Shown one piece after another: positions 1 through 8,364 of a stretch of DNA of 64,000 nucleotides (its first letter is position 1; each line of letters begins with the position of its first letter). The position numbers were made by a program, and so were the translations under genes. The notes beneath the pieces are model-generated. The model was not told the origin of the DNA, ran no database searches, and saw only the letters and a program-made list of their open reading frames with translations. This stretch comes from Vibrio ponticus (GTDB lineage: Bacteria; Pseudomonadota; Gammaproteobacteria; Enterobacterales; Vibrionaceae), in assembly GCF_009938225.1 (NCBI RefSeq), contig NZ_AP019658.1:1240001-1304000 (forward strand). The letters are read 5' to 3'.

Positions 1-13
1 CAAGAGATTAGTT

Positions 14-1246
14 ATGAGAAAAATAGCCCTAGCAGTCATTCTTGCTAGCCTTTCAGCCAATAGTGTCGCTGACGTTGAGTTCCTGCATTGGTGGACATCT
101 AAAGGTGAGAAAAAGGCGCTCGATGCTCTCGAGCAACAGCTTCTAGCACACGACATTCCTTTGTTGCCATCACCGATTCTAGGTGGAGGCGGTGATAGCG
201 CAATGACGGTACTTCAAGCTCGCGCTCTCGCTGGCAATACGCCAGATATCGCACAGATAGAAGGTCCTAGCATCAAAGCCTGGGATGAGGTGGGTATTGT
301 TCATACGATCAACCAAACCGCCACGGAACAAGGCTGGGATGACAACCTCTATCCGCTCACGATTAACATCAATAAAACCGATAATGGCTATGTAGCACTA
401 CCCATTACTCTCCATCGCCTTAACTGGATGTGGGTAAACCATGACGTGTTAGAAAAACTGGAACTGAGCGTGCCAAAGACATGGCCTGAAATGTTCCAAG
501 CAATGGAAACCGCAAAACAAAACAACGTTGTGCCTCTTGCCGTTGGTGAGCAAGCTTGGCAAGTTGCCTTGTTATTTGAAAGCTTAGTGATTGCTAACGG
601 AGGGGTCGATTTCTATTACAAAGCCCTCGTCGAACTGCAGCGTGATCACATTGATAGCGACCAGATGCGACTAGCACTGCGCCAATTGAGAAAAATTGCC
701 AATCTAGTTCCAGCGCAACAACCCAATCAAAATTGGGATACCGCAACCCAAGCCTTAATTGATGACCAAGCGCTATTTCAGCTTGGTGGTGATTGGATAT
801 TAGGTGACTTGCTCGCCTCTGACGTTAGCGTCCCACAAAAAATAGGTTGCTACCCTGCCCCACAATCACATAACGCATTTCTCTATAACATGGATAGCTT
901 TCTATTTATGGCAGCCAGTGACTTTACACAACAACAAGCGACGCAAGTCGCCAATGCACTCGCTGACAAAAAGTTTCAAGCGCGATTCAACCAAATTAAA
1001 GGCTCAATACCAGTGCGAACTGACATCGATCTTCAGGATTTCAATCCATGTCAAATTCAATCGCATCAAGATTTTGTTCAAGCAACCGAAAAAGGGTTGG
1101 CAGTTCCTAGTATGACAGACTCCATGGCGGTGAACCCCGTCGCTCAACAAGCCATCAACTCTGAAATATTCCGCTATTATCGCAGTTCAGAAGTGACGGA
1201 AGATGAAGTGCTTAAACGCATTATCTCCATAGCCAAAAGTACCTAG
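14..1246 (+). CDS. Carbohydrate ABC transporter substrate-binding protein (GtsA-like)
   Basis: A periplasmic solute-binding protein of 410 aa. Residues 1-19 form a typical signal peptide ending SANSVA before DVEFLHWWTSKGE. The opening (HWWTSKGEKKAL, then GGGGDSAMTVLQARALAGN and a TPDIAQIEGP stretch) resembles the sugar-binding proteins of glucose/mannose importers such as GtsA. That likeness is from memory of the family. No permease or ATPase follows: the next genes are a 62-aa reverse-strand gene and glgX. Its partners must therefore lie upstream of the window, or it may work with a sensor kinase as a sugar-sensing protein. The start at 14 has a weak GAGATTAGTT leader. The class is fairly sure; the sugar is unknown. 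Confidence 0.8.
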   Translation: MRKIALAVILASLSANSVADVEFLHWWTSKGEKKALDALEQQLLAHDIPLLPSPILGGGGDSAMTVLQARALAGNTPDIAQIEGPSIKAWDEVGIVHTINQTATEQGWDDNLYPLTININKTDNGYVALPITLHRLNWMWVNHDVLEKLELSVPKTWPEMFQAMETAKQNNVVPLAVGEQAWQVALLFESLVIANGGVDFYYKALVELQRDHIDSDQMRLALRQLRKIANLVPAQQPNQNWDTATQALIDDQALFQLGGDWILGDLLASDVSVPQKIGCYPAPQSHNAFLYNMDSFLFMAASDFTQQQATQVANALADKKFQARFNQIKGSIPVRTDIDLQDFNPCQIQSHQDFVQATEKGLAVPSMTDSMAVNPVAQQAINSEIFRYYRSSEVTEDEVLKRIISIAKST

Positions 1247-1273
1247 CTGTTGCTAATGGGTCTAAAACGTATA

Positions 1274-1294
1274 AGACCGCCTCAATGGCGGTCT
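1274..1294. terminator. Stem-loop between convergent genes
   Basis: An 8-bp perfect stem, AGACCGCC/GGCGGTCT, with a 5-nt TCAAT loop. It lies between the stop of the binding protein and the stop of the 62-aa gene on the other strand. There is no strong T-run on either side, so termination efficiency is uncertain. Confidence 0.55.
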
Positions 1295-1332
1295 AGCTTA
1301 AGTTGTTATCCTTTGCTGATTAAGACACTAAC

Positions 1333-1521
1333 TTACAAAGACAAACCCGCATCTTCCACACGCTGAATAAAAGCGTCGACACTTTCCGCTTGATAAGTAG
1401 GTGAGCCATTAAAATAGCGCGGTTTTTCTGGTGCTAGTGCATTCTTCAACGCTTTTTCCTGCTCAATGTCGTCGTGATACACGGTTACTCGATTGGGAAT
1501 ATCCTGTTTAAATGTCGCCAT
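1333..1521 (-). CDS. Small conserved-looking protein, 62 aa
   Basis: A short cytoplasmic protein of unknown function with no signal peptide or membrane segment. It is soluble and mildly acidic, with a sequence such as YHDDIEQEKALKNALAPEKP and a C-terminal helix ESVDAFIQRVEDAGLSL. I call it real because an excellent ribosome-binding site (AAAGGAGACC, about 6 nt before the ATG) precedes it and it stands alone between convergent and divergent neighbours. I do not recognise a family. Confidence 0.6.
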   Translation of the reverse strand: MATFKQDIPNRVTVYHDDIEQEKALKNALAPEKPRYFNGSPTYQAESVDAFIQRVEDAGLSL

Positions 1522-1968
1522 TATGGTCTCCTTTCATTTGGCTGCCGATTACTTCTAAGCGTAGATAAGCAAACAAAAGAGTCAAAGCAGGCGCACTCAT
1601 ACTGTGTAACAAAAGTTTTTTACAAACGAAATAAACAACTAATTATTAGAAACTTACATCAAATAGATGATAGTGATCATTTCCTCTACTTTGTGATCCC
1701 AGTTGCAGTAACTCACACCTACTACTACCAACCGCTATTTATTGACAACAAAACCATTGCTACAGGGCAACATTGCCCATAAAAAAATAACGTTATTCGA
1801 ACTCGATCACTATTTAGACAACAAATTACTGGCTGGTGCACACTTTTTGTCACGAGTAATGCCCTATAGTTCACTATTTAAGACACAAATAAAAAGCGAT
1901 GCGTTCATAACAAGAAAAAATCATCTTCATCTAACCGTATCGCCCAGCATTGGTAATAAACGACAAAC
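1522..1968. other. 447-bp intergenic region upstream of glgX
   Basis: No convincing gene. Forward reading frames at 1474-1782 and 1742-1972 lack ribosome-binding sites and have unnatural compositions. The stretch is AT-rich and must hold the divergent promoters of the 62-aa gene and glgX. I could not identify a defined operator such as a MalT box by eye. Confidence 0.5.
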
Positions 1969-3933
1969 ATGACAACAACAGTTTCTAGCCCATTCCCACT
2001 AGGGGTAACCTTGAACGATCAAGGTTGTAACTTCGCTATCTATGCGCCTGACAGCGACGATATTCGTTTGGCTCTTTTTGACGCTCAAGGTCAACACACC
2101 ACTTATGAGTTAACCGGTGAATATGCAGGCATCAAACACGTCTTTATTGAAGGTATTCAAGCCGGTCAACGTTATGGCTATATATCACTAGTACAAGGTC
2201 AAGAACACTACATCGCAGACCCATACGCTAAAGCGCTTGATCATCCTCTTGACTACAAAACACCTTTTAATGCGCGAAAGAGCTTCCAACTTGCAAAATG
2301 TGTGGTCACTAACGATCACTTTGATTGGCAAGGGGTTGAGTCACCTAAACGAGCCAAAGAAGAGATGATTTTGTTTGAGACGCACGTAAAAGGTGTCAGT
2401 AAACTCAATCCTGAAGTAAACCCTGAACAACAAGGGCGTTATCTAGGGCTCGTCAGTGAGGCTATGCTGAACTTCTACAAACAGCAAAATATCAACACTA
2501 TTCAGCTGCTCCCTGTCGCAGCTTGTATGCACGAACCTCACCTACTCAATATGGATAAGGTGAATTATTGGGGTTACAACCCGTACCTATTTATGGTGCC
2601 AGACCCAAGATATGCGGACAAAGACGCGGTCACGGAATTGAAAACTGCGATTCGTGAGCTGCACAGAAACGGTATCGAAGTCATACTGGACGTCGTCTAC
2701 AATCACACGGCCGAAGGCGGTCCAGATGGTCCTGTATTTAACCTTAAAGCGCTAGATAAGCGATACTATCTTAAACATGGCAAATACTTTGCCAACTATA
2801 CTGGCTGTGGCAACACCCTAGACCTCGCCTATCAGCCGACACTAAACTTAGTGATGGATACGTTGCGCTATTGGGTAACTGAATATCATATTGATGGATT
2901 TAGATTTGACTTGGCCGCCACTCTGGGGCGAGAAGGAGAAAACTTCAATCCAAACGGGGGGTTCTTCAAGGCTGTCGCCCAAGATCCGACTTTAAAACAA
3001 ACTAAGTTGATTGCCGAACCTTGGGATATTGGACCAAATGGCTACCAAGTAGGCAACTTTCCATTTGGCTGGAACGAATGTAACGATCGCCTGCGAGATA
3101 CCAGTCGCAGCTTTTGGCGAGGAGACCAAGGTTACCTTACTGAACTTGCAACACGCATTATGGGTTCTCGCGATCTGTATAGTGCCGCCAACTGGCCCTA
3201 CCGTCTCACGATCAACTACATCACTTACCATGATGGTTTCTGCTTACAAGATCTGGTTTCTTATAAGTCAAAACACAATGACGCAAATGGCGAACAAAAT
3301 CGCGATGGTCATGGTGATAATCGCTCAGCAAACTACGGTCAAGAAGGCGAGACAGATGATCCTCTAATCCTCGAACGACGCGAAATCCAAAAACGTAATT
3401 TCGTCACCACTTTATTATTCTCTTTTGGCATACCTCACTTCTTAATGGCGGATGTGCTGTCGCATAGCCAAAAAGGCAACAACAACGCTTACTGCCAAGA
3501 CAATGAAATAAGTTGGCTCAACTGGCAATTGGATGACACAAAGCAAGAATTTCGTTCCTGGATGGCAGAAATGATTGCAGCGCGGCAAACTTACATGACG
3601 CCATTTATCCATGCTTTTAGTGGCGAAACTCGTAACAGCAACCGAGTCTATTGGCGCAAACTGGATGGCAATCCACTCAGTCATCAAGATTGGAATACGA
3701 TTACCGCAGTTGGGCTGCATATGGGCATTGGCGAGTATGGTGATCAACTCTTTTACGCGATCAACCAAACCGATGCCCCCGCGAGATTTACCCTGCCAAA
3801 TAAAACGGGTCAACAGTGGCAGATGGTATGCGACACTTCATCAACATTGATGCACCAGTCGGTCGAACGAAAACACGTTATGCTAGAGCCTCGTTCGATG
3901 GCCATTTTTAGCTGCAAAGCGAGTAAGGGTTAA
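1969..3933 (+). CDS. glgX: Glycogen debranching enzyme GlgX
   Basis: A GH13 isoamylase-type enzyme that hydrolyses alpha-1,6 branch linkages of glycogen phosphorylase limit dextrins in the cytoplasm. At 654 aa it matches the roughly 657-aa E. coli enzyme. An N-terminal CBM48 domain covers about residues 8-95 (GVTLNDQGCNFAIYAPD). The catalytic barrel follows: VILDVVYNHTAEG (region II-type motif), the nucleophile D314 in GFRFDLAA, the acid/base E350 in LIAEPWDIG, and the transition-state H421-D422 in TYHDGF. All key residues are present. No other glycogen genes are adjacent. The ribosome-binding site is weak, but the start agrees with the family N-terminus. Confidence 0.96.
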   Translation: MTTTVSSPFPLGVTLNDQGCNFAIYAPDSDDIRLALFDAQGQHTTYELTGEYAGIKHVFIEGIQAGQRYGYISLVQGQEHYIADPYAKALDHPLDYKTPFNARKSFQLAKCVVTNDHFDWQGVESPKRAKEEMILFETHVKGVSKLNPEVNPEQQGRYLGLVSEAMLNFYKQQNINTIQLLPVAACMHEPHLLNMDKVNYWGYNPYLFMVPDPRYADKDAVTELKTAIRELHRNGIEVILDVVYNHTAEGGPDGPVFNLKALDKRYYLKHGKYFANYTGCGNTLDLAYQPTLNLVMDTLRYWVTEYHIDGFRFDLAATLGREGENFNPNGGFFKAVAQDPTLKQTKLIAEPWDIGPNGYQVGNFPFGWNECNDRLRDTSRSFWRGDQGYLTELATRIMGSRDLYSAANWPYRLTINYITYHDGFCLQDLVSYKSKHNDANGEQNRDGHGDNRSANYGQEGETDDPLILERREIQKRNFVTTLLFSFGIPHFLMADVLSHSQKGNNNAYCQDNEISWLNWQLDDTKQEFRSWMAEMIAARQTYMTPFIHAFSGETRNSNRVYWRKLDGNPLSHQDWNTITAVGLHMGIGEYGDQLFYAINQTDAPARFTLPNKTGQQWQMVCDTSSTLMHQSVERKHVMLEPRSMAIFSCKASKG

Positions 3934-3965
3934 CCGATAAATCGAACATTAACTGGTAAGATAGA

Positions 3966-4006
3966 AATAAGCAGAGTAATCCCCTTCGACTCTGCTTATT
4001 CTTTAT
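3966..4006 (+). terminator. Rho-independent terminator of glgX
   Basis: A 12-bp perfect stem, AATAAGCAGAGT / ACTCTGCTTATT, with an 11-nt loop, followed by CTTTATT. It lies 32 bp after the glgX stop. Confidence 0.8.
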
Positions 4007-4097
4007 TGGTGCATAGGAACGGATTGCTTATAACAAGAATTGCCTTTAAAATAAGACACAAATCACAATATTTACACATAAGTTGGCAATTCCTATC

Positions 4098-5864
4098 ATG
4101 AGTTTACCTAAGTTGGTCACGCAAACCCTTAGACCGTACGTTATTCTGTTGTCTATCGGGATGTTATATTTAGCCTACGATCAACTTAAAACTTCCGAGC
4201 ACAATGCCCACTCGCAGTCGTTAGACAACCTTAATACCGCGACAAACTTGGTCTCCTATCAAATCGAAGCTGCGTCGAGTAAATTATTTTTACTTGATGA
4301 CGCACAAACCCTGCATGATTTTGACAATGCGGCTAGAAGCATTTTGAAACACTCGCCAATCTATGCTGACATCATTTCGGTCAACTTGGAAACAGGGCAA
4401 TATCGCTCCACCATGCTCCACCCTACTCTGCCAGAAAAAGATCCGAATATTGTTTGGACACCGCTTGTTAACCTGTCGCCAAAGATTGCCATCTCATCGC
4501 TGTATGAAAAATATCCTGACTACTGGGTCTTTGCGGTCAAATACACCCCAAATGATGACAAACAATTGTGGCTAGAATTTGACTTGATGCATACCACTCA
4601 AAGCTTACGCGGATTACGTACGTTAGATAACGGCTATGTTTTTGTCATTGATAGGCATACTGGTCGTTTGATCTTCCATCCAGATCCTAAACGCATTGGT
4701 ACTGCTTCAATTAGTTATAACGGCGGCATCAGTCAGTTGGTAGAGAGCGGCACAACATTTTCCGATTATGAGTACTACTATCGCAATAAAAACAAAGTGG
4801 CTGTCTTTGATGCCGATAATAACTTTGACTGGGTGTTTATTGCGGGTACCGATCGTTCTGATATTTTAGCTGCCTCCTATCAATTTGGCTTAACTGCGAT
4901 TTTTATCGTCTCACTGCTCTATATCGCCATTGCAATAAGTTACGTCACAAGACAGCTTAGTTCATCATTATCTGACTTAAACCGACAGACGGATGTCAGT
5001 AATTTTAAACTTCAATTACGCTATACCCTCGATAGATTCATCTCTCATCGCGGCGTGCAGTTCTGTCTGTATGATCAACAAAGTGGTAATTTTTCTACTG
5101 TCGACTTTCATGGCAACAACCGAATTGTCCTCAATGACAAAGCGCTGGTCGCATCATTGAAACCAAACAAGATAAGATTTTCTGGTAAAAGCGAAGCTGA
5201 TTGTCTGGCAAGGAAGTTACACATTCGTACCAACCACTATGTTGTGCCGTTATTTGACCAAGAGCAATTGATCGCGGTTCTCTATATTCAGATGCGCTTA
5301 CCTTCATGTGGCAATTTACTGCGCATGATCCGCGACCATAGCGAAGTTGCACTAACTAACCTTTTGTTGCGTAAAAGTCTGCTCTGCAAGGACGTGATGA
5401 CCAAGCTTGATAGTCAGCATACGATGAATGCGTCTATTGACTGCCACAAAAACAGCGACAATGTGTTTTTTGCTCAGCTTGAAGTCGATTTCTTTGAACA
5501 GATCCTCAACCATCATGGTTCATTGTGCGCTGACAAAATAACCTTAGCGGTAGCAGAAATGATGCAAACTTGTTTCCCTAAACCGCGTGCCATCAGTTTG
5601 TCACGCGATGGTATGGGCAAGTTTAGCCTTCTGTTCCACGCTCACGATCAGCAAGATGCACTGACTCGCTGTGAGGAACTGCGCCTTATGATTGAGAAAA
5701 ACCCAGTCCACATTGGTGAGCAAAATATCCCATTCAGCTGCAGTATTGGTGGCGGTCCAGTTAGAGCCTCACATCAAGAAACGATTTGCCAAGTTGAAAA
5801 AGCCCTATTTAAAGCTAAGGGGGCTGGTCGCAACCAAGTAAGTTTCGAGGTCTATGCTAGTTAA
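4098..5864 (+). CDS. Membrane sensor protein with degenerate GGDEF domain
   Basis: A 588-aa inner-membrane signalling protein. A membrane segment lies near residues 12-28. It is followed by a periplasmic sensor region ending in a Cache/PAS-like stretch (GYVFVIDRHTGRLIFHPD) and a second membrane segment near 261-283. A GAF-like cytoplasmic region then leads to a C-terminal GGDEF-family domain (CSIGGG near the end and ALFKAKGAGRNQV are conserved). The signature itself is GMGKF at 505-509 instead of GGDEF, so diguanylate cyclase activity is unlikely. It may bind GTP or act by protein contact. I chose the ATG at 4098; a longer TTG-initiated frame begins at 4083. Confidence 0.8.
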   Translation: MSLPKLVTQTLRPYVILLSIGMLYLAYDQLKTSEHNAHSQSLDNLNTATNLVSYQIEAASSKLFLLDDAQTLHDFDNAARSILKHSPIYADIISVNLETGQYRSTMLHPTLPEKDPNIVWTPLVNLSPKIAISSLYEKYPDYWVFAVKYTPNDDKQLWLEFDLMHTTQSLRGLRTLDNGYVFVIDRHTGRLIFHPDPKRIGTASISYNGGISQLVESGTTFSDYEYYYRNKNKVAVFDADNNFDWVFIAGTDRSDILAASYQFGLTAIFIVSLLYIAIAISYVTRQLSSSLSDLNRQTDVSNFKLQLRYTLDRFISHRGVQFCLYDQQSGNFSTVDFHGNNRIVLNDKALVASLKPNKIRFSGKSEADCLARKLHIRTNHYVVPLFDQEQLIAVLYIQMRLPSCGNLLRMIRDHSEVALTNLLLRKSLLCKDVMTKLDSQHTMNASIDCHKNSDNVFFAQLEVDFFEQILNHHGSLCADKITLAVAEMMQTCFPKPRAISLSRDGMGKFSLLFHAHDQQDALTRCEELRLMIEKNPVHIGEQNIPFSCSIGGGPVRASHQETICQVEKALFKAKGAGRNQVSFEVYAS

Positions 5865-5876
5865 CGATTAACCGAC

Positions 5877-5902
5877 AAGGAGGCTAAGCCTCCTTTTGTT
5901 TT
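5877..5902 (+). terminator. Rho-independent terminator
   Basis: An 8-bp stem AAGGAGGC/GCCTCCTT with a TAA loop and a TTTGTTTT tail, 13 bp after the GGDEF-gene stop. Confidence 0.88.
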
Positions 5903-6000
5903 ACCTAAATCACCGCGCCCACTCTCATATTCGCCGATTTCGCTTGGCGAACGATTAATGCACTGCGAAAATAGGTTCGCTATCTTGATTAGGAGCTATC

Positions 6001-6870
6001 ATGGCAGCAGATAAACTTTCGACTTCGCAACTTGCTAAACTGCGTGACATTCCAACTAAAGAGTTTTTCCAGCAACTCAAACGTGCAGGCTACATTAACC
6101 GTAGTGACGATGGTTGGGTCTTGACCGACATTGGCGCTAAATTTGGTGGTGAGTACGTACAACATACCAAATTTGGACAATTTATCGTTTGGCCAGAAAA
6201 CCTGTTGATAGATGATACCTTAAGCAGCGGCAACTTACTTAGTGCCACTCAACTGGGTGAGCGACTAAAACTCACCGCCAAACGACTCAATCTACTACTG
6301 AGTGAATTAGGTTGGATTATTAAGACCGAACAGGGCTGGCAAGCAACGCCCGCCGGTCTTACTCATGGGGCTCAACAAAAGAGCGATAAACAGAGCCAAC
6401 AATTATTCGTGATGTGGCACGACACGATTACGCGTAATCAACGCCTCAAGCAAACTGTCCTTGAGTACTTAGGGCAAGATGCCGAAGCCAAGGCAACCGA
6501 TAAATCTTTTTCTAACTTCCAACAGAAGTTCGCTGCCAAACACCGCACTCTTGATGGGCACTATGTGCGTTCTCGAGCGGAATTGATCATCGATAACTGG
6601 CTCTACATGAACGGTATTGTCCACGCGTATGATCGCCCACTCCCTATCGAAGCAGATCAACTGAGTGATTTTTACTTACCGAGCGGCAAAGTCTATTTGC
6701 AGTATTGGGGAAATGATCACGGCAAAATGAGCGAGCAAGAGATTGAGCGTATTCGCGGCATTTACCAGCAACATCAATTTGCATTGGTCGAAGTATTCAC
6801 GGATGAGATTGATAAGTTAGACGACATACTACCAAGTAGGCTGCGCCCTCACGGGATCAAAGCTTACTAA
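6001..6870 (+). CDS. HTH protein with degenerate PD-(D/E)XK nuclease-like C-terminus
   Basis: A 289-aa cytoplasmic protein without an assigned function. The first half contains two winged-helix-like segments: about 7-60 (LSTSQLAKLRDIPTKEFFQQ then GWVLTDIGAKFGG) and about 80-125 (SATQLGERLKLTAKRLNLLL then GWQATPAGL). The second half follows the pattern of PD-(D/E)XK endonuclease folds: RSRAELIIDNWL (E194), a YDRPLPIE strand, SDFYLPSGKVYLQYWG (D223, then Q234 where the family usually has E), and a long helix with EIERIRGIY. The Q suggests reduced or lost catalysis. A good AGGAGCTATC ribosome-binding site supports the start. The domain calls are my own pattern reading. Confidence 0.6.
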   Translation: MAADKLSTSQLAKLRDIPTKEFFQQLKRAGYINRSDDGWVLTDIGAKFGGEYVQHTKFGQFIVWPENLLIDDTLSSGNLLSATQLGERLKLTAKRLNLLLSELGWIIKTEQGWQATPAGLTHGAQQKSDKQSQQLFVMWHDTITRNQRLKQTVLEYLGQDAEAKATDKSFSNFQQKFAAKHRTLDGHYVRSRAELIIDNWLYMNGIVHAYDRPLPIEADQLSDFYLPSGKVYLQYWGNDHGKMSEQEIERIRGIYQQHQFALVEVFTDEIDKLDDILPSRLRPHGIKAY

Positions 6871-6871
6871 A

Positions 6872-6898
6872 AAGCCGTTAGTCAGTGACTAACGGCTT
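6872..6898. terminator. Bidirectional terminator hairpin
   Basis: A long inverted repeat, AAGCCGTTAGT / ACTAACGGCTT with a 5-nt loop, begins right after the preceding stop. It lies between convergent genes (forward stop 6870, reverse stop 6935). Confidence 0.8.
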
Positions 6899-6934
6899 CT
6901 AATCAATTTAGCAGACTATGTTACTTACGAAGTG

Positions 6935-7366
6935 TTACTTGCGAAGTGAGTAACGCGCCGCTGCCGCTTCTTCTTTTGATACGACGGTCTTACCAATTGG
7001 TGCGAGTGAAATTACCGCCAATTTCAAATGCTGCAATGCAAATGGAATACCGATAATAGTAACAAAACACGCTACTGCCGATAGGATATGACCGATAGCG
7101 AGCCAAACACCGGCCAACAAGAACCAGATCACGTTGCCAATCACACCGAGAGGACTGGTACCAATGTCCATTTCATTGGTCAGTTCATCACGAGAAATCG
7201 CTTCCTGGCCGAACGGGAAGAATGAGAAATTACCCATTACGAAGCAAGCTCGACCCCATGGAATACCGACAATACTGATAAATGCCAGCAAACCAAATAG
7301 CCACCACATCAATCCCATAACCACACCACCACAGATAAACCAGATGATGTTTCCTAATGTGCGCAT
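6935..7366 (-). CDS. yccF: YccF domain-containing inner-membrane protein
   Basis: A 143-aa integral membrane protein made of two copies of the YccF repeat: GNIIWFICGGVVMGLMWWL... IVGIPWGRACF and GNVIWFLLAGVWLAIGH... IIGIPFALQHLKLA. This duplicated G-x-x-W and IGIP pattern defines the family, whose function is not established. I chose the ATG at 7366 because AGAGGGTCTAAAACT precedes it and the protein then begins MRTLGNIIW as in relatives; an upstream extension lacks a ribosome-binding site. It stands alone. Confidence 0.9.
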   Translation of the reverse strand: MRTLGNIIWFICGGVVMGLMWWLFGLLAFISIVGIPWGRACFVMGNFSFFPFGQEAISRDELTNEMDIGTSPLGVIGNVIWFLLAGVWLAIGHILSAVACFVTIIGIPFALQHLKLAVISLAPIGKTVVSKEEAAAARYSLRK

Positions 7367-7535
7367 AGTTTTAGACCCTCTTTGTAAAAACTGGCAATCA
7401 TTCAAATAGACAATGTATCACTCACAACTATATGAATGAGTATAAAAGTCGAGAGCGACTATACCTTATTCTTTCTAAGTATGTGGTTCATATTTATTTG
7501 GATACTATACTTAACCAACATGAACCTGATATGAA

Positions 7536-8270
7536 TTAAAGCGAGTTAAATCCTTGCCATACTGCGGTCGCCCCACTTATCGAGCATAGCAGTAACGCAC
7601 CGATGCGGATTTTTTCTTTAGGTAAGCTATCTGTTGTTTTACGTGCTAATTGATAGCCAAGCCAGCCAGCAGGGAGCAACGGAATCGTAAGCCAAATATG
7701 GTGCAGAGTTAAGAAACCCGCTGGCGCTTGTACCGCAAGCGAGATCATTGAACTAAAGACAAAGAACGCTGATAAGTTGCCGCGCAACTGATTCGCTTCT
7801 TGATGCTGAAGCAGAAGCGCCATCGGTGGACCACCAATCGCAGAACTGGTGCCAAAAAAGCCTGAGAAGAAGCCTGCAATCCCCATTCGAGTTGGCGTCG
7901 GCTCCACGCGAAATGGCAGTAAACTCACCAAAACGGCAAACAGTACCAAGAACCCCAACCATAGCGCCAAGACATCCCCAGATACCAACACCAGTAGCAA
8001 ACCACCTGCGATAGATCCTGGCACACGCCCAATCAAAGCCATTTTTAACCCGCCAATTTCGACATTATTGCGGTACTTGTAGGCATTTAACATCGAGATA
8101 AACAGCGCCACCATCACAATTGGCGATGGTACGTAGATTGGTGAAACAAAAAACAGCAAGGGTGCCGCTACAATAGCGAGACCAAAACCAATAGAGGTCT
8201 GAACGAAAGAACCAACAAAGATCAGCAGCGCAGCCAACAGCGCTTCTGAAGTGAACCACTCAGAAAACAT
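7536..8270 (-). CDS. TauE/SafE family sulfite/anion exporter-like permease
   Basis: A 244-aa membrane protein with about seven to eight hydrophobic segments. It shows the internally repeated TauE/SafE pattern: FVGSFVQTSIGFGLAIVAAPLL at the N-terminus and IAGFFSGFFGTSSAIGGPPMALL in the second half. Members are proposed to export sulfite, sulfoacetate or other small anions, or to import sulfur compounds. The substrate cannot be told here. A terminator separates it from the upstream MFS gene, so it probably has its own promoter. Confidence 0.88.
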   Translation of the reverse strand: MFSEWFTSEALLAALLIFVGSFVQTSIGFGLAIVAAPLLFFVSPIYVPSPIVMVALFISMLNAYKYRNNVEIGGLKMALIGRVPGSIAGGLLLVLVSGDVLALWLGFLVLFAVLVSLLPFRVEPTPTRMGIAGFFSGFFGTSSAIGGPPMALLLQHQEANQLRGNLSAFFVFSSMISLAVQAPAGFLTLHHIWLTIPLLPAGWLGYQLARKTTDSLPKEKIRIGALLLCSISGATAVWQGFNSL

Positions 8271-8293
8271 GGATGGGATCCAACAAGAGATGA

Positions 8294-8325
8294 AAAAAGA
8301 GAGCTAAGTATAACTCAGCTCTCTG
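8294..8325 (-). terminator. Rho-independent terminator of the MFS gene
   Basis: Read on the reverse strand: AGAGAGCT-G-AGT / ACT-T-AGCTCTCT with a short loop, followed by TTTTTTC. It lies about 40 bp past the MFS stop. Confidence 0.85.
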
Positions 8326-8364
8326 CAGATTGGTTAGTGATTAACCTTATAATAAGCGGCTGTT

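Noticed and set aside
1474..1972. Two forward frames between the 62-aa gene and glgX
   Set aside because: One overlaps the 62-aa gene, neither has a start signal, and the compositions look random.
3442..3813. 123-codon reverse frame inside glgX
   Set aside because: No ribosome-binding site, and it lies wholly within the well-supported GH13 catalytic region.
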